Assembly: GCA_012932865.1 (NCBI GenBank)
Contig: SAXG01000007.1
Span: forward strand, 310,001-374,000
DNA length: 64,000 nucleotides
From: Amylostereum areolatum
Taxonomy: Eukaryota; Basidiomycota; Agaricomycetes; Russulales; Stereaceae
Reading direction: 5' to 3'
Below the pieces are notes generated by a model. That model made no database searches. It worked only from the letters and a program-made list of their open reading frames with translations, and was not told the DNA's origin. This document shows, one piece after another, positions 48,852 through 61,800 of this stretch (its first letter is position 1; each line of letters opens with the position of its first letter). The translations under genes and the position numbers were made by a program.

Positions 48852-50436
48852 ATGCGCTTATTTCACTCCCGCCTCCAAACAACGACAAGACTTCGAGATA
48901 TACAAATACTCGACAAGCCAATATCGTCTTGGGCCACACGCCATGCAGAATTATTTGAAAATATGAATGATGACCTCAAGGCGATCTCCGACTCACGAAC
49001 CTGCCTAGTCAACTTCGAAGAGTTGAGAGATGCGGTGGAAAAGTGCATGCAGGAGGACTGCATCTCCGTAGAATGGGTGGCAGAGGGCGGTGCTAACCAG
49101 GTCTTCTTCTTTACGTCTATCCCTTCGCATCTCACTAATGAAAGTTTCCTCTTCTTACAGATATACTCTATAGGACTCGCAAGTGGCCGTGATATACTTG
49201 CACGCCTTTCATTTTGCTATCCGTATGGGACGAACCTAGGGGTTTCGTTCAAGCATCAAGAAGAATATGACCGCGAGCGACTCTCGGCCCGTGCCCTTGT
49301 GGAAGTGCGTTGTACAACCAGTCTATGTACATTATTTCAGTCACTGACAGTTCAAATACAGATAGCCACAATTCGCTTTATCAAGAATAACACCAATGTG
49401 CCCGTAGCTGAGATCTACGGATACGACGTCAGCGCGTACAACCCCGTTGGGACGACGTACACGTTGCAGGAACGTGTGAGTTGTGAAGCGTCGAAATCTC
49501 CTTATCTTTCTTAACAATTTCCGTTCATAGATACAATGGCGATGTCATGTCGGAACGATGGTTCACCATGACCTTAGAGCAGCAATCAAGGGCCATCACC
49601 TCCTTCAGCTACTCATCTCGGCCAGATTCCTATCGCTGTCTTTCGACTCGTTTGGGTCTCTCGTTCATCGCTGGCACAGAAACGGTTGTCGGTTGCCAGC
49701 CCCCTCCTCTGGAAACCCTATCCCGCTACTATCCCGCGACAGAATCGGGACCCTGGCCCACCGACCGACCTCTGGCATTCATAGAGGCACAGGCAATCCG
49801 GGAATATCTGTGGTTGAGCAGCAGCTCCGGCCTGTCAGCTTTTTGCTTCTTGGCGTAGCAAGATGTACCCTTCCGAAGACCAGAGCAAGTCGTTACCAGC
49901 TTTTATCGAATTTTCCTATCGTCTTATTCAGCTCGTCCGGAACGCATACATATCGTATCCTCTCCCCGACCGGCTACATAAACCAACTCTGATGCACGGC
50001 GACCTCCATCTCAGCAACGTTCTTGTTTCCGAGGATGACCCTGGTGTCATCTCCGGTATTGTCGACTGGGATTTCTCCCGCATTGTCCCTCTTTGGGCTG
50101 CGTATGATGTCCCAGGGCATGATCACAGACTCGCCATTCATCTCCGAAGAAAGGAGGTCCGACAACACCAAACTGCGTCATGTATTTTGGGAAACTCTGG
50201 CGGCTGCTTGCCCCGATCTTGAGCCTGTCATTCATCCGCAGGACAATGTCGTTGCCTGGAACTCCCAGTGCTTACGCATTTTGAAGTACCTGGCGACAGA
50301 GGGTGTTGCGTTATTCTCCTCGTGCGTCGAGGTAAAGGCAGAGCTTTCGAGTTTGCAGGAGTACTCTCGAGTAACCGGGCCAGATGCGCAATGGGCTATC
50401 GATTACATTTCCGAGATGATTTCTCTCTTCCCTTGA
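48852..50436 (+). pseudogene. APH-like phosphotransferase, copy 4, six single-base insertions
   Basis: Exons 1-3 (48852-49100, 49161-49304, 49362-49475) are intact with the family lengths 249/144/114. Exon 4 (49531-50436) is 906 bases against 900 in copies 1 and 3. Aligning by eye places one extra base at each of about 49535, 49612, 49640, 49675, 49840 and 50116. Conserved blocks therefore fall in different frames: LSLSFDSFGSLV, AGTETVVG, MYPSEDQSK, MHGDLHLSNVLV, GIVDWDFSRIVPLWAAYDVPG and ITDSPFISEERRSDNTKLR. Three of the insertions lie close together and cancel out, leaving a scrambled patch of about 25 residues. The gene cannot encode a normal kinase. Sequence similarity is closest to copy 1. 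Confidence 0.85.
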
Positions 50437-51302
50437 TTATTTATTATATCATTGTCATCATGCCCTGCTTTGTATCCATCTTGCTTTCAACTTGCCCAAA
50501 ACTGGCATTGTGGATCGTTACCTCTGCAGTGGTAGTCTTTCCGTTCTCCAAGCGACATCCACAAGTAAGCGGTGCACGCGAAGCAATGACGAGCGGTCGC
50601 GCGCATTGAACGTGAACATTGAACGACCGTGTAAACGGTGTAGTTAACCAGCCGCGGCGCCCCAACTCATGCACTCATGCCCAGTGCCCACAAGGTGTTC
50701 GATCTTCTCCGATGTATGGTTCACGGACCTGACCGGACGTGCGAATGGGACAACAACAATAATCAAGAGAACATCAAAGAGCACTGGGAGGCACAGATGT
50801 ACAAGGATACGTAGTATATATAGTGGTGACAAACCTACAGGAAGATGTGAATCGGAGCCAAAAGAGAGGTCAAAGATCTACCCCGCAGGACACCCAACGC
50901 GCACTGCTACTCGTCAGTGCTATTCGCATGTCCATGTGCTGTCGGGTTTTGTGTTTGTAATTAACTCTGCCCCCTCGTCGAGCGGGTGGTGAGGTGAGTA
51001 TGGTGGCTGTAAACGAGCGAGGCATTCTGAGGGAATGCGTTGCGTGCAGAGGCGGGTTGGGTATAGCAGTGGGAAAGATTCGAGGACAAAGGTCTGGACG
51101 TGGAAGGATAATTGGGAGACCATGAGTTGGAGGTGGGGCTATTTATCGGTGTCGGTAAACAAAACCTGATACCTATAGTGGAAAATGCGACGTACGAATT
51201 GAGTTTGAAGACGGAGATATACTCATGGAGATGACCAGGCTTTTCAGAGACCCACCTCTCGCTAAGAAGTTTGGTCAGAAATGGGGTGTAGGCAAGAGAT
51301 GC
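50437..51302. other. Intergenic region
   Basis: No convincing gene. A minus-strand frame at 50644-50832 is hydrophobic but has no partner exons. Repeats of the GTTCAA/TTGAAC type occur near 50605. Confidence 0.4.
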
Positions 51303-52054
51303 CTAGAGTACGTACAGAGCTGGAAGTCGGACATCCGCACTGGCATGATGCATCGGATCTGGAGCCTTTTCATGGTGATGTTCTGAAAGTGAGGTATTGT
51401 TCTTCGCGTTGCCCTTCGCCTTTCCCCTTGTCGAGCGTTCTGGCGTGGCATTTGACTGATTGATTGTGTTCAGATCCTGTGTTTCCGCAACCATAACACT
51501 GTGGGTGCGCTTTCCCCCTCTTCCAACAGGGACACGGGCCTGTTCGTGGGGGCCTGGAGGAGCAGGCGGACTCGTTGTCGCTTCTTGCCGTTGGATGTTT
51601 AATCTACGTTGTAGGTGAATACCGGATCTCAAGATCAATAGAGTATACGCACTCGATGCTCTCGCACAACTCATCTAACTTCGACTGGGATATAGCGCCA
51701 CCGCTTTCACGCAGGCGTCCACTAAATTCAACGGATGACGTTAGTACTGGAGCAGGAGAGCCGCTGATGCGAGGTAGTCACCTTGGCTCGTACAGTATCG
51801 CGTCGAAACCTCGAAGTGTGAGGAGAAGGACGTCGGGGCCAGAAAAAGTATGGCCAGTACCGACCAACGTCAAGGCGTTGCATTTCGTTCATACTCCTCA
51901 TGAGACGTGCTGCTCCGAATGCGAGCGTCGAATTCCCTGCCCCGAATGTTAGCTCTGCGTTAAATTTACTAGTCGAGGTAAAAAGAATGCTCACATATGT
52001 CGAACGCCGAGAAGGAGCCAAAAAAGTTCGCGCACAAAGGTTGTTTCAGCCATG
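51303..52054 (-). CDS. Hypothetical protein, weakly supported, possible frameshift
   Basis: A minus-strand model starts at 52054 (MAETTFVRELFWLLLGVRH), with an intron (GTGAGC..GCAG) before ANIRGREFDARIRSSTSHEE. It continues as ALTLVGTGHTFSGPDVLLL and, after another intron (GTGACT..TTTAG), GRLRESGGAISQSKLDELCE and CVYSIDLEIRYSPTT. The last part is proline-rich and basic (PPAPPGPHEQARVPVGRGG), ending at 51303. The pieces read like protein and the splice phases mostly work, but one base must be gained or lost near 51874-51884. A pyrimidine-rich stretch precedes the start (52060-52260). No family recognised. Confidence 0.35.
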
Positions 52055-55000
52055 AGAAATCAGTGCGACGAGAGCGCGAAGGAGGGGGGAAAGGGGGACC
52101 AAGACGAGATGACAATAAGACGAGAGGGAAGGTGAAGGGTATGAATAAGGGGGGTGATGGAGTATAGGTAGGGACTGGGCAGGCTGGGAATTGGCAGACA
52201 AGCCGCGTTATTATATACCAAGGAAACGGCGACGAGCAATGGTGGATGGGCCATCTAGTAAACCCGTTGCTTTGCTTTGGAAAATGATCGGAGCGGTCGG
52301 GATATGAAGCTCGGGAGGCGGCCATTGTTCCTCCAATTGTGGCACACGCGTGAGATCATGATCGGGAACTACACGGTTGGAGCGAAAGACATTTAGAGTC
52401 TCTAGACGATGTCAGCAGAGCAAGCAGAGAGAAAACGTGCGACCTACCTAGCATTGCTTGTCGCTCAGATCACCAGGATTCGGTTTCCGATACACGAGTC
52501 AGTGAGTGGCACAATAGTACTTGACGACAATGGATCGCCTCCAAGGTCAAAAACTGCTATTGTTTGAGCGTCCTCGTGGTTTTGGATCAAGGGGCATCCC
52601 GATCATATTCGAGCCACGCCGACGCTTGCCGACGTAGTGGGGACACGACCCACTCAAGGGTAAAGATTGTAGGGAATGGCACAAGCTCTGGGGCGGGCGC
52701 ACTGTCGATCGGCGTACTTGGTGAGTGTTGGATTATCGACATGTCTAAAAGATAATCAAGGAAGGCTCAAGCCGGGCTCAGGACAAAGAAGGATGACACT
52801 CACGTTGTGATCCAATTTGGAACATATCAGCCCGCCGGTCCCTCCTGCGTTCAATGATGTACAGCTGACCGCCATCGCCATCGTCGAGAAACTTGGAGTG
52901 AGTCTATGCGGTCCAAATGCCAGTGCAAGGCATCCAGAGCTTGCGTTTTGCATAATCCCTGTGTCGACGATGGATATTACCGTGCTATAAACCGCTTGTC
53001 GGTGATCGGGTGCACGCAATTGTCACTTTAGTCTGGTTGGCTTCGGTCCTATCGCATCTCTAGCTCGTTTCGAAGGCGGATAGAAGGAGGGGAAAACAAA
53101 GGGAAAGTCTCAATGTCGTTTCGATGTGCGGACAATGGTGTCGAGTTGGAAGAAGACGCGGAAGATGCCGATGACTTTCAATGTCGCGGTTATTGGAGGA
53201 TTTGGATCGACGCTCTGTCTACCGGGCCTAAGGCACACGGAGAGTGGGCATTTCAGATGGTCAAAAGTGAAGATGCTATACATATATACATGAAGAAATT
53301 CTGATCCTCGGGAGAAACATACGTAAGCTAAGGTGGCTAGATTCCGGGACGCGTTCGGAGACTAACTCCTGGACTCTAGAGCTTCCGGTGCTGGGAGCCT
53401 AGTGAGAAGGAATCATACACCCGAGTTCAACGTTCACCTCAGACCTTCTCGTATGTTCATTGTGCCCCTAACCGTCCTTTATACACGGCCATTTGTTAAC
53501 ATTATAACGGAGCCGACAAGGATATAAACGCACGCTAGCGACTCATGCAACGTCTGCAAACTCTTGTCAATCTTCGCCTGGTCCTCTGCGTTTATAGGTA
53601 CACGTGCCTGGCCACTGGTGAAGATCGAGTGGATGAACTTTTGGAGTGTTGATCCCGGTGGCTGTTGAAGGCATTCTCAGGTAAGAAATGAAACTTGGCG
53701 TGTTCGATAGCGCGAGGAAAGGCGAGAGAGTTGAGAGAACTGAGAGATCGAGACCCGGCTTCTTAGACTGTCAGCACTCGTTTCGAACTAGGAAAGGTCG
53801 TCGTTTCTCTTGACGATGTATGGAGAGGGTGGGCGGAAATTCGACTCCGTTTTGGAAGCGTGAGCGACGTTGAGTAACGGCGACAGGAGACGACGCGCTT
53901 GTACACCATAGATTTCTTCAAATAGTCGTGTAGCTTAGTCGATCAGGTCGCAGAGGTGTTTACGTACACGAAGGTTCTAAGGCTTTATGAGGCTTATATC
54001 AAGCTGATCCTAAATCGAATGGACGAACCTCGTCGTCGCTCAAAGAGCGTAGGAGTCCCTCCATACAAGAGCGCTTTGCTGCGCGGCACAAGCTCCCGAG
54101 TTCATAGGGTTGGAGGAAAATCGACAATCGGCTGGTATTTTGGGCATGGGATCCAAAGTCTCCGCGGAGTGGCCAGTGCATCAAAACCCAGTCATCGGCT
54201 GAGATGACGGCGACAAGTTCCAGTAGATAAAGCCCCCGCGGAAGAGAGAATCTTGAGAGTCGAGGAGTATTCCCCAAAGACGGAGAGCAGAGGATGGGGC
54301 TAAAGCCTAAAGGTAGGATTGGAACTTGGAAGGAGAGACTCATCTGACGAGCGAGCGGCAATGATTGGACACCGGCAAATGCCGATCCCGATCCGGCAAA
54401 GATGCCAAAGTCCATAAAATTCATCTGCAAATTTATATCCGGGAACCACGGCTTGGAGCTACAATGATCACGCAGTATCACGCGGCGTCTGTGAGCTTGC
54501 AGGATGTCTTGACACACACTGCCGTTGCCCATTCTTTCTCTGCTGACCGACCCTTCCTCGTCGGACCATGACCATTCAAACGCATGGTATAGAAGGAACT
54601 ATGAAAACTTTTCTGGCGATGGGAACATGGAAGGAAGCCTTGGCGCTTTCACCCATAACTTCTGTTCACATCCCCGTGAAGCAACTTGCTCGGTCACTCC
54701 GACTCGCATCGTTCTGCACTCATTCGTCTGCTAAATATCTCAGATTCTCAACCTTAATCAATGCCTATATAGCCTGTTCAAACTTCCAGGCGATCCTACC
54801 ACGGAATAACAGTGGATAACTATCCAGATATCCAACATCAACGTTTGCCGCCGGGTGGCCCCTCACCAAAGTCCGAGAACCCTCCCATGACTTTCGCCTG
54901 TGCATGGCACCACTATCTAGCTTTCAGGTCTGTGTTTAACTTACGGTCACTGTAGTCACGATAACCTACACAGACGCATGGACAGGTCAGAGACGAACTT

Positions 55001-56055
55001 TCTAGAGGCGGCACCCCCTCTTTGCCGAACCCGTCACGATCACCCGACAAGTTTCCACCTTCCCGTTTCCTCCTATCCGGCTGCAGCATCGGCAGGGTAT
55101 ACTGCTTTCGAACGCCTCGCTGTTGCGTCGTGTTGTGGAAGACGCATTTTTATCCGCGGGCGCGGGCTCGGACGCCCTCGGGGAAAGTCATCCTGCCTAC
55201 TTACGCCTTCCCTACGCCTTCCCGCGCAACATACTGTACGTCCCATGATGACAGCCCTCGCCCCTTTTGTATCGCCTCCACCCTGTAGAACACTCCCGAT
55301 GCAGCCTGCTGACATACATCCCGTGCGCCCTTTGTCAGTGTTCGCAGTTCTCCCGGTCAGCGCGCACGCGCCTTGACTCTCAGATCGCAGGCCGTTCCCA
55401 GCGTCTAATACTTATCGTGTCCGAGGTCAGTGTGGCTCTTACCTTGAGCTTGATGGCTGCTGACGATGTTGGCGTGGCAGCCGCGGTCGTTGGAAAGTGG
55501 CCAAGACGGTAGTCATGGACACTAGTGCACTTAGTGCGTGAGGTCAGTGATACGTTCTCTGCTCTTCCTCGGTTTCGAGGATGGTCACGACGGCGATGGC
55601 ATTATGTGCGCGGATTCCTCGTGGCCTTGGCCTCCCTTTTCATTTCGGGCGGGCTGGTTTGTTTGCGACCTGGCGTGGGTTTGGCTCAGGCTTCAGCCTC
55701 CCCCGGCGCCGTGAGGATCGCCGCATTCCTACTCATACTGTAATCATTCTAGAACGCCAGCACAAACTCAGGCTCAAAGTTCAACGTTCAACGTTCAAGT
55801 GCCTACTTATTCCCGTCCCTTCCACATGTCGCGACACCGTTTGTTTCTGTTGTTTTCTCGCTCGATCCGTCATTCCAATCCATCTCTCACCATCTTCCAT
55901 CTCTCCCTACGTCACCGCGTTCCCATCCAGTCGCACGACGCCCGCGGGGCGCAGGGAACTTGGCAAGTGATCTTGTGCTTGGGTAAGTATGTTCGCTCTG
56001 ATGCGATAAGCTGTTCACGGGTTCTGACTGGACATGGCAAAGTCAGTCCGCTGAT
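52055..56055. other. Gene-poor region, no firm gene
   Basis: A minus-strand frame at 52807-53019 (YSTVISIVDTGIMQNASSG) ends at a good GTGAGT donor. It may join an exon starting near 52761 (MSIIQHSPSTPIDSAPAPEL), so a small unrecognised gene is possible here. The 177-codon minus frame at 53999-54532 and plus frames at 54978-55376 and 55581-55970 show no motif. GTTCAACGTTCAACGTTCAAG lies near 55772. Nothing else could be supported. Confidence 0.35.
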
Positions 56056-57013
56056 TCAATTGCGGCAGCGCAGTGTACGATCTCTGCCCACCATGAAGAT
56101 CTGAGTCTCGTGCTCCTCCTCGTCATCTCTGTGAGTTTGGCGAGGACGGGATTCCGAATTGAGGAGGTGGGGTACGCTCTTGCACTCGTGATCATACTCA
56201 GAGGAGGTTCGGGGGCGATACGATGGCGACCCGGGGGTTGTCGGACGGGACGAAGGAGCTAAGTTACATCTTTTGGACTGAGACACCGAGGCGATGGCGT
56301 TGTGCTCGTCGACGCCGAGAGAGTCTCGAGACCACGGCTTGGCTTTGGTGGACCTATCCCAACCGCCCATTGTTGATACAATTTCATAATAGGCATCACT
56401 ATTTGCGTGTAGGGCGTACCAACCAATAAGACATGTCTTGACTGGGATCGTGACGCTCCGTGATAGGAATCAAAACCCTCCTTGATCCTCTCTGTTTGAA
56501 ATGCACGCGATCTCAAGTATGTGTATTCGTCTTCCACCTATGGGCGGGCAGTGACCTTGAGTCTTGGAAGTATCCTATGCATAGGTTTGGGACGAAACGC
56601 CCGTCTCGCCCGATCGACGCGCAAAACCAGCATGTAGTCCTCACTACTGCCGCCGTTACTTGAACGCGTAGTAGGGGATTCGCTGTGTCTCCGTGCCAGT
56701 TCAATATCACCGAGATTTGGCCAGGGATTAGCGCAATACCCCCCTTCGTACTGTGCGGCTCCCACAGTGGTCGAATCACTGTCATAACAATGCTGGACCA
56801 GATACGAGGTATCGGAGAAGGGCGGGATAAGAGTGCGGCGTAGGGCGTTGATGACGCAATGTGTTCTTCATTGAGTAGCATGGGGTGAGCTGTAGGAGGT
56901 CTGCGGGATGTATCGGTATTGTATCGGCTATGAAAGCTGCGAGGGCGTTGATGGATCCCTGGGTATGGGGTTATTGTTTCCTGGATCCTAGCTCTCCGTG
57001 ATGTGCCGCTCAT
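56056..57013 (-). CDS. Hypothetical protein, low support
   Basis: A 166-codon minus frame from 57013 (MSGTSRRARIQETITPYPG) to 56513 includes HPMLLNEEHIASSTPYAALL and GQISVILNWHGDTANPLL. Frames at 56259-56537 and 56056-56370 (SSEYDHECKSVPHLLNSES) could be later exons, but the joins are not established. No domain is recognised, and it may be a chance open frame. Confidence 0.22.
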
Positions 57014-58740
57014 ATGCGTACACGGTTTAACTTGCTAGCACGAGGCTTCTATGTGGCTTGATCATCATGCGTCGATGCCGCATGCGTGGTTAAACGCGCG
57101 CGCAGAATGCAGCGGGATCATCATTGGCCAGCCGAGGGCGTGTGCATGCCATTGGTCCTCCGATAATACCGCCGCCGTACATGCGGAAAGGAAGGGACTC
57201 ACGATGGACCGAGGAGGACATAATGCGGGGTCGCGACGGTCGCGTCGAGCACGCGTCGGATGAAGGAGTCTTCGAGATTTCCCAATCGACAAGAACAGGT
57301 AAAAAGAAAGTTCGTTATTGGGACGGTGTGAAGACCAAGAGGAGCGGGACGGGTTAGCCGGTCGCACATGCCGAGCAATACACAAGGAAGAAGGAGGGAA
57401 CATCGTCGCGCCGCGGAGGCGTACACCAAGACGACGTGGGAACATCGTGTTGTAAGGTTGCGAAACAGCACGGGCGTTTTCGCTACAGTGTGCATTGTGC
57501 ACTGTGCAGGATGACGCCGGGAGCATTGGGCGGTGGGAAGCGGGTACCTCCGCACGCCGGTCGGAGCAGCGAGGAAGGGTCGGGCGTCAGCAGCATGCGA
57601 CGACCGCGCGGGTTCTGATGGGCGCAGCGTGACCGCGTCCGCCAACGGAAGGAACAGGTCGGACATCCTCGCTCGAAACCACCCAGTCCCAAGCGGCAAA
57701 TTTGACCCGCAGGGGTGAGGGAGGGAGGATCGGCCCTGGGTGGTCCGTGCGCACTGACCTGCCATTGGCTCGTCGCATCGTCGACCGACGCACGATTCGA
57801 CGGATAAGGAAAAATATTTCGACGTCTTTATTTTGGGAGGGCTGGCCTGTGCGGGATATAATGCGCGGTGTGTCAACCTGCGACGGAGGAAATGGCTCGG
57901 AGTGTCGGAACCGGCGCTTGACGGGTCGGAGAGCTGGATCGTTCGCGCTGTCTCAGAGTAAGAGACCGGTAAGGGGTCCCGGAGTGAGCCCCTTGCCTGC
58001 CAATCTGAACTTGTGGAGGACGGGGCCGATGGGGCCTAACAGGCGGGATAATTTTTGCAGCATGAGGACTCTTCGCGTTTATCGATCCGAGTGGGGCGCT
58101 GTCAGTCTTCAGAGGTGTGTACGCAGGTGTGTACGCGGATGGCGCAGGGGGCGGACATCGTCGGGTGTCGGGGACGGATGATCAGTGTCCGAGATCGAGT
58201 TGCCGTGGATGCGCTTACTTCTGCGGACTGATTCGACGACGAGCGAGAGAGTTGACTGTTGAACGTTGCATGAACGTTGATCTCAGGCCGTGGGGTTAGC
58301 GCAGGCCAAGCCAAAGGAATGCGAGAGGCGTTCTTCGAAGACGACGTCGACCCCCGCGCAGAAATCGGGGGAAGAAGCGGCGAAGACGGCTGTAACTGCG
58401 CGGCTGATGTGAAGTGCTCAAGCCTGAATTGATAATTGATATTGATGGAGATAGAGAAGCTGCGATGAAACACGAGTACATCGGGAGTGTAGTAAGTAAG
58501 TAATGCGTATTTTATCGACGAGAGGTAGGAGGAGGAGGAGAATACAACCACGATTGAAGTCGAGGATGGCCGCGAAGGATTGGAAGGCTGCCCTGTTTTG
58601 TTGCGGAGGCGACGTCATGCCGAGGGACGGGTAAGAGGTTATCGCGAGAGAAAATAAACAAAGCTTTATTTGGGGATGTTTGTCGTTCTGATCATGGCGG
58701 TCGAACATTGGAGATTAAAAAGGTCAACCCGGTCGCGTTC
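57014..58740. other. Gene-poor GC-rich region upstream of the H+-ATPase gene
   Basis: Several overlapping frames on both strands, the longest 225 codons at 57199-57876 on minus, appear to result from high GC content. None has a motif. It probably contains distant promoter elements of the ATPase gene. Confidence 0.4.
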
Positions 58741-58870
58741 GTCTTCGTCCTCCTCTTCCCCCCCGCCACCACTACACCGCCCTCCTTCCCGCCCTCCCTC
58801 GCTCCAAGCGAACAGGCTATCCCCCTTCAGGGTTTTCCCTGCGCGTTCCCCGCCCCCTCCCCCCGCATCT
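58741..58870 (+). promoter_or_regulatory. CT-rich block before the H+-ATPase start
   Basis: A nearly pure pyrimidine stretch (TCCTCCTCTTCCCCCCCGCC and similar) ends about 30 bases before the start codon at 58898. CT-rich blocks next to the transcription start are typical of strongly expressed fungal genes. Confidence 0.5.
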
Positions 58871-58897
58871 CGCCGGACCAAGCACACCTCGGTAGCC

Positions 58898-61800
58898 ATG
58901 TCAGAACCAAAGGTCGAAAAGGAAGCCGGCCCCCCCGCCGACGCCGTAGAGAAGACCGATGTCCAAGAGCCCGAGAAGAGAAAGCGCGAGTACAAGGAGT
59001 TCGGTCATGAGACGGAGAAGGTGACCCGTACGTGTCTTCGTCGTTGATGTCTTCGTCCCGCCGCCCACATTTTTCCTTAGATGCCAACGTCGACATGTCT
59101 CAAATCGAGCTCAAGGCGGAGGACCTGTACGACAAGGAGAAAGTCGACCTCGAGACCGTCGGTATTGAGGACGTGTTCACCCTCCTTCAGTGCAACGGCG
59201 AAGGTCTTACATCCGAAGAAGCCGCCCGCCGCCTAGGAATCTTTGGCCCCAACAAGCTCGAGAGTGAAGAGCAGAACGCCATCCTGCAGGTGAGCTTTCT
59301 TCCCTTGCAACATTTAGGCTATTGTCTGACGATTTCGACGCTCAGTTCCTCGGTTTCATGTGGAACCCTTTGTCCTGGGTGATGGAGGCCGCCGCCCTCG
59401 TCGCTATTGCCCTGTCGAATGGCGAGCACCGCGCGCCTGATTGGCAAGATTTCGTCGGTATCGTCACCCTTCTCCTCATCAACTCGGCCATCGGTTTCTA
59501 CGAAGAGCGTGGTGCTGGTAATGCTGTCAAGGCCCTCATGGACTCCCTCGCTCCCAAGGCGAAGGTTAGACGTGGCGCGTCGTGGTCCGAGATCGAGTCG
59601 TCCATCCTCGTCCCCGGTGACATGATTTCCTTCAAGATTGGTGACATCGTTCCTGCCGACTGCCGTCTCACCGAGGCGATCAACGTTTCTATCGACCAGG
59701 CCGCTCTTACCGGCGAGTCCCTCCCGGTCTCGAAGAAGGACGGTGATCAGTGCTTCTCGTAAGTGGTCACTTTGTGGATCGCGTGCTGCAGGTTCTGATC
59801 GTTTGTGCAGTGGTTCAACTTGCAAGCAGGGTGAAGCTGAGGGTGTCGTCATCTCCACCGGTGCCAACACTTTCTTCGGTCGTGCCGCTTCCCTCGTCGG
59901 TCAAGAGGACGATAGCACCGGTCACTTGCAGAAGATTCTCGCTCAAATCGGTTCCTTCTGCTTGGTGGTCATCGGCATCTTCGTCGTTGTCGAAATCCTC
60001 GTCCTCTACGCAGGCTTCCGTTGGAGCTACCGTCGTGGCCTCGACAACATCCTCGTCCTCCTGATCGGTGGTATTCCCATTGCCATGCCCACCGTCCTAT
60101 CCGTCACTCTCGCTGTCGGTGCCCAGCAGCTTGCCAAGCACAAGGCTATCGTCACACGTATCACGGCCATCGAGGAGTTGGCGGGTGTCACCATCCTGTG
60201 CTCAGACAAGACGGGAACTCTCACCACGAACAAACTCACCATCGACCGCTCGACGATCAAGACCTACGGCCCCTTCTCTGCAGACGATGTCATCCTTCTC
60301 GCCGCGTATGCTTCCCGCACGGAGAACCAAGACGCCATCGACTCCTCAGTGGTTGGCGCTCTCGGCGATACCGCTCGCGCTCGGGCAGGCATCAAGCTCC
60401 TCGATTTCAAGCCCTTCAACCCCGTCGACAAGCGTACCGAGATCACTTACCGCGAGGAGTCTTCTGGCAAGCTCAAGCGCGTCACCAAGGGTATGACCGG
60501 TATCATCATCGAGCTTTGCACGCGCAACAAGAACGACGAAGTCGAGAACCGTCTCGAGGCCGACGTCGAGGAATTCGCTACCCGTGGTCTCCGTGCCCTC
60601 GCTGTTGCTTACGAAGAGCTCGACGGGGACGACCCTGAGGGTGAAGGCAACGGCTTCGAGCTCATCGGTCTCCTCGCCATCTTCGACCCTCCCCGTGAGG
60701 ACACCAAGCAGACGATCGACGATGCTATGGCCCTCGGTGTCAAGGTCAAAATGGTCACCGGTGATCAGCTCGCCATCGCGAAGGAGACTGGCCGTCGTCT
60801 TGGTCTGGGCGACCACATGTACCCTGCCAAAGTTCTCAAGGACGGTCCTCCCCCCGGCGGTCGCTTCGCTTCCCTCGACGCGATGATCATGGACGCAGAC
60901 GGGTTCGCTGGTGTCTTCCCGGAGCACAAGTTCGAGATCGTCAAGCGCCTTCAAGGTCTTGGTCACCTTTGTGCCATGACCGGTGACGGTGCCAACGACG
61001 CTCCTGCTCTCTCCCGTGCCAACGTCGGTATCGCCGTCGAAGGTGCCACTGACGCCGCTCGTGGTGCCGCAGACATCGTCCTTACTGAACCTGGTCTCTC
61101 CACCATCGTCCATGCCATCCGCGGTTCCCGTATCATCTTCCAGCGCATGAGGAACTACGCCATCTACGCGTGCGCCGTCACCATCCGTATCGTCGTTTGC
61201 TTCGCCATCCTCGCGTTCTGCTATAAGTTCGAGTTCCCTCCGTTCATGGTCCTTATCATTGCTCTTCTCAACGACGGCACCATCATGACCCTGTCGGTTG
61301 ACCGCGTCCTCCCTTCAAGCACGCCGGATAGCTGGGATCTCGCGGAAATCTTCGCTTACGCTATTGCGTACGGTCTCTACTTGACCGTGTCCACGTAAGT
61401 TTCGTTGTCTTTTTTCAACAGTCAGTTAGCTTACAAACCCCCATAGAATCATTCTTGTTGTTGTCATCCTGGAGACCTCGTTCTTCCAAGACAAGTTCGG
61501 TGTTTCACTGGAGAACGTGCCTGGTCAGATCGACCACAACGACCCTCAGCTCCACATGATTGTCTACCTTCAAGTTGCCATCATCTCGCAAGCTCTCATC
61601 TTCGTCACGCGCTCGCACGGGTTCTTCTTCATGGAGCGTCCGTCGTACGCTCTGATGGGCGCATTCTGCATTGCTCAACTCGTTTCTTCAATCATCGCCG
61701 GGTTTGCCGACTGGGGCTTCACCAAGATTCACTCGATCTCGGGAGGCTGGATTGGCATCGTTTGGGTCTGGGTACGTCTAGTTGGTTTCGTCTTACCGAC

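Noticed and set aside
53999..54532. 177-codon minus frame
   Set aside because: No motif, no neighbouring exons with matching splice phases; cannot be told from chance.
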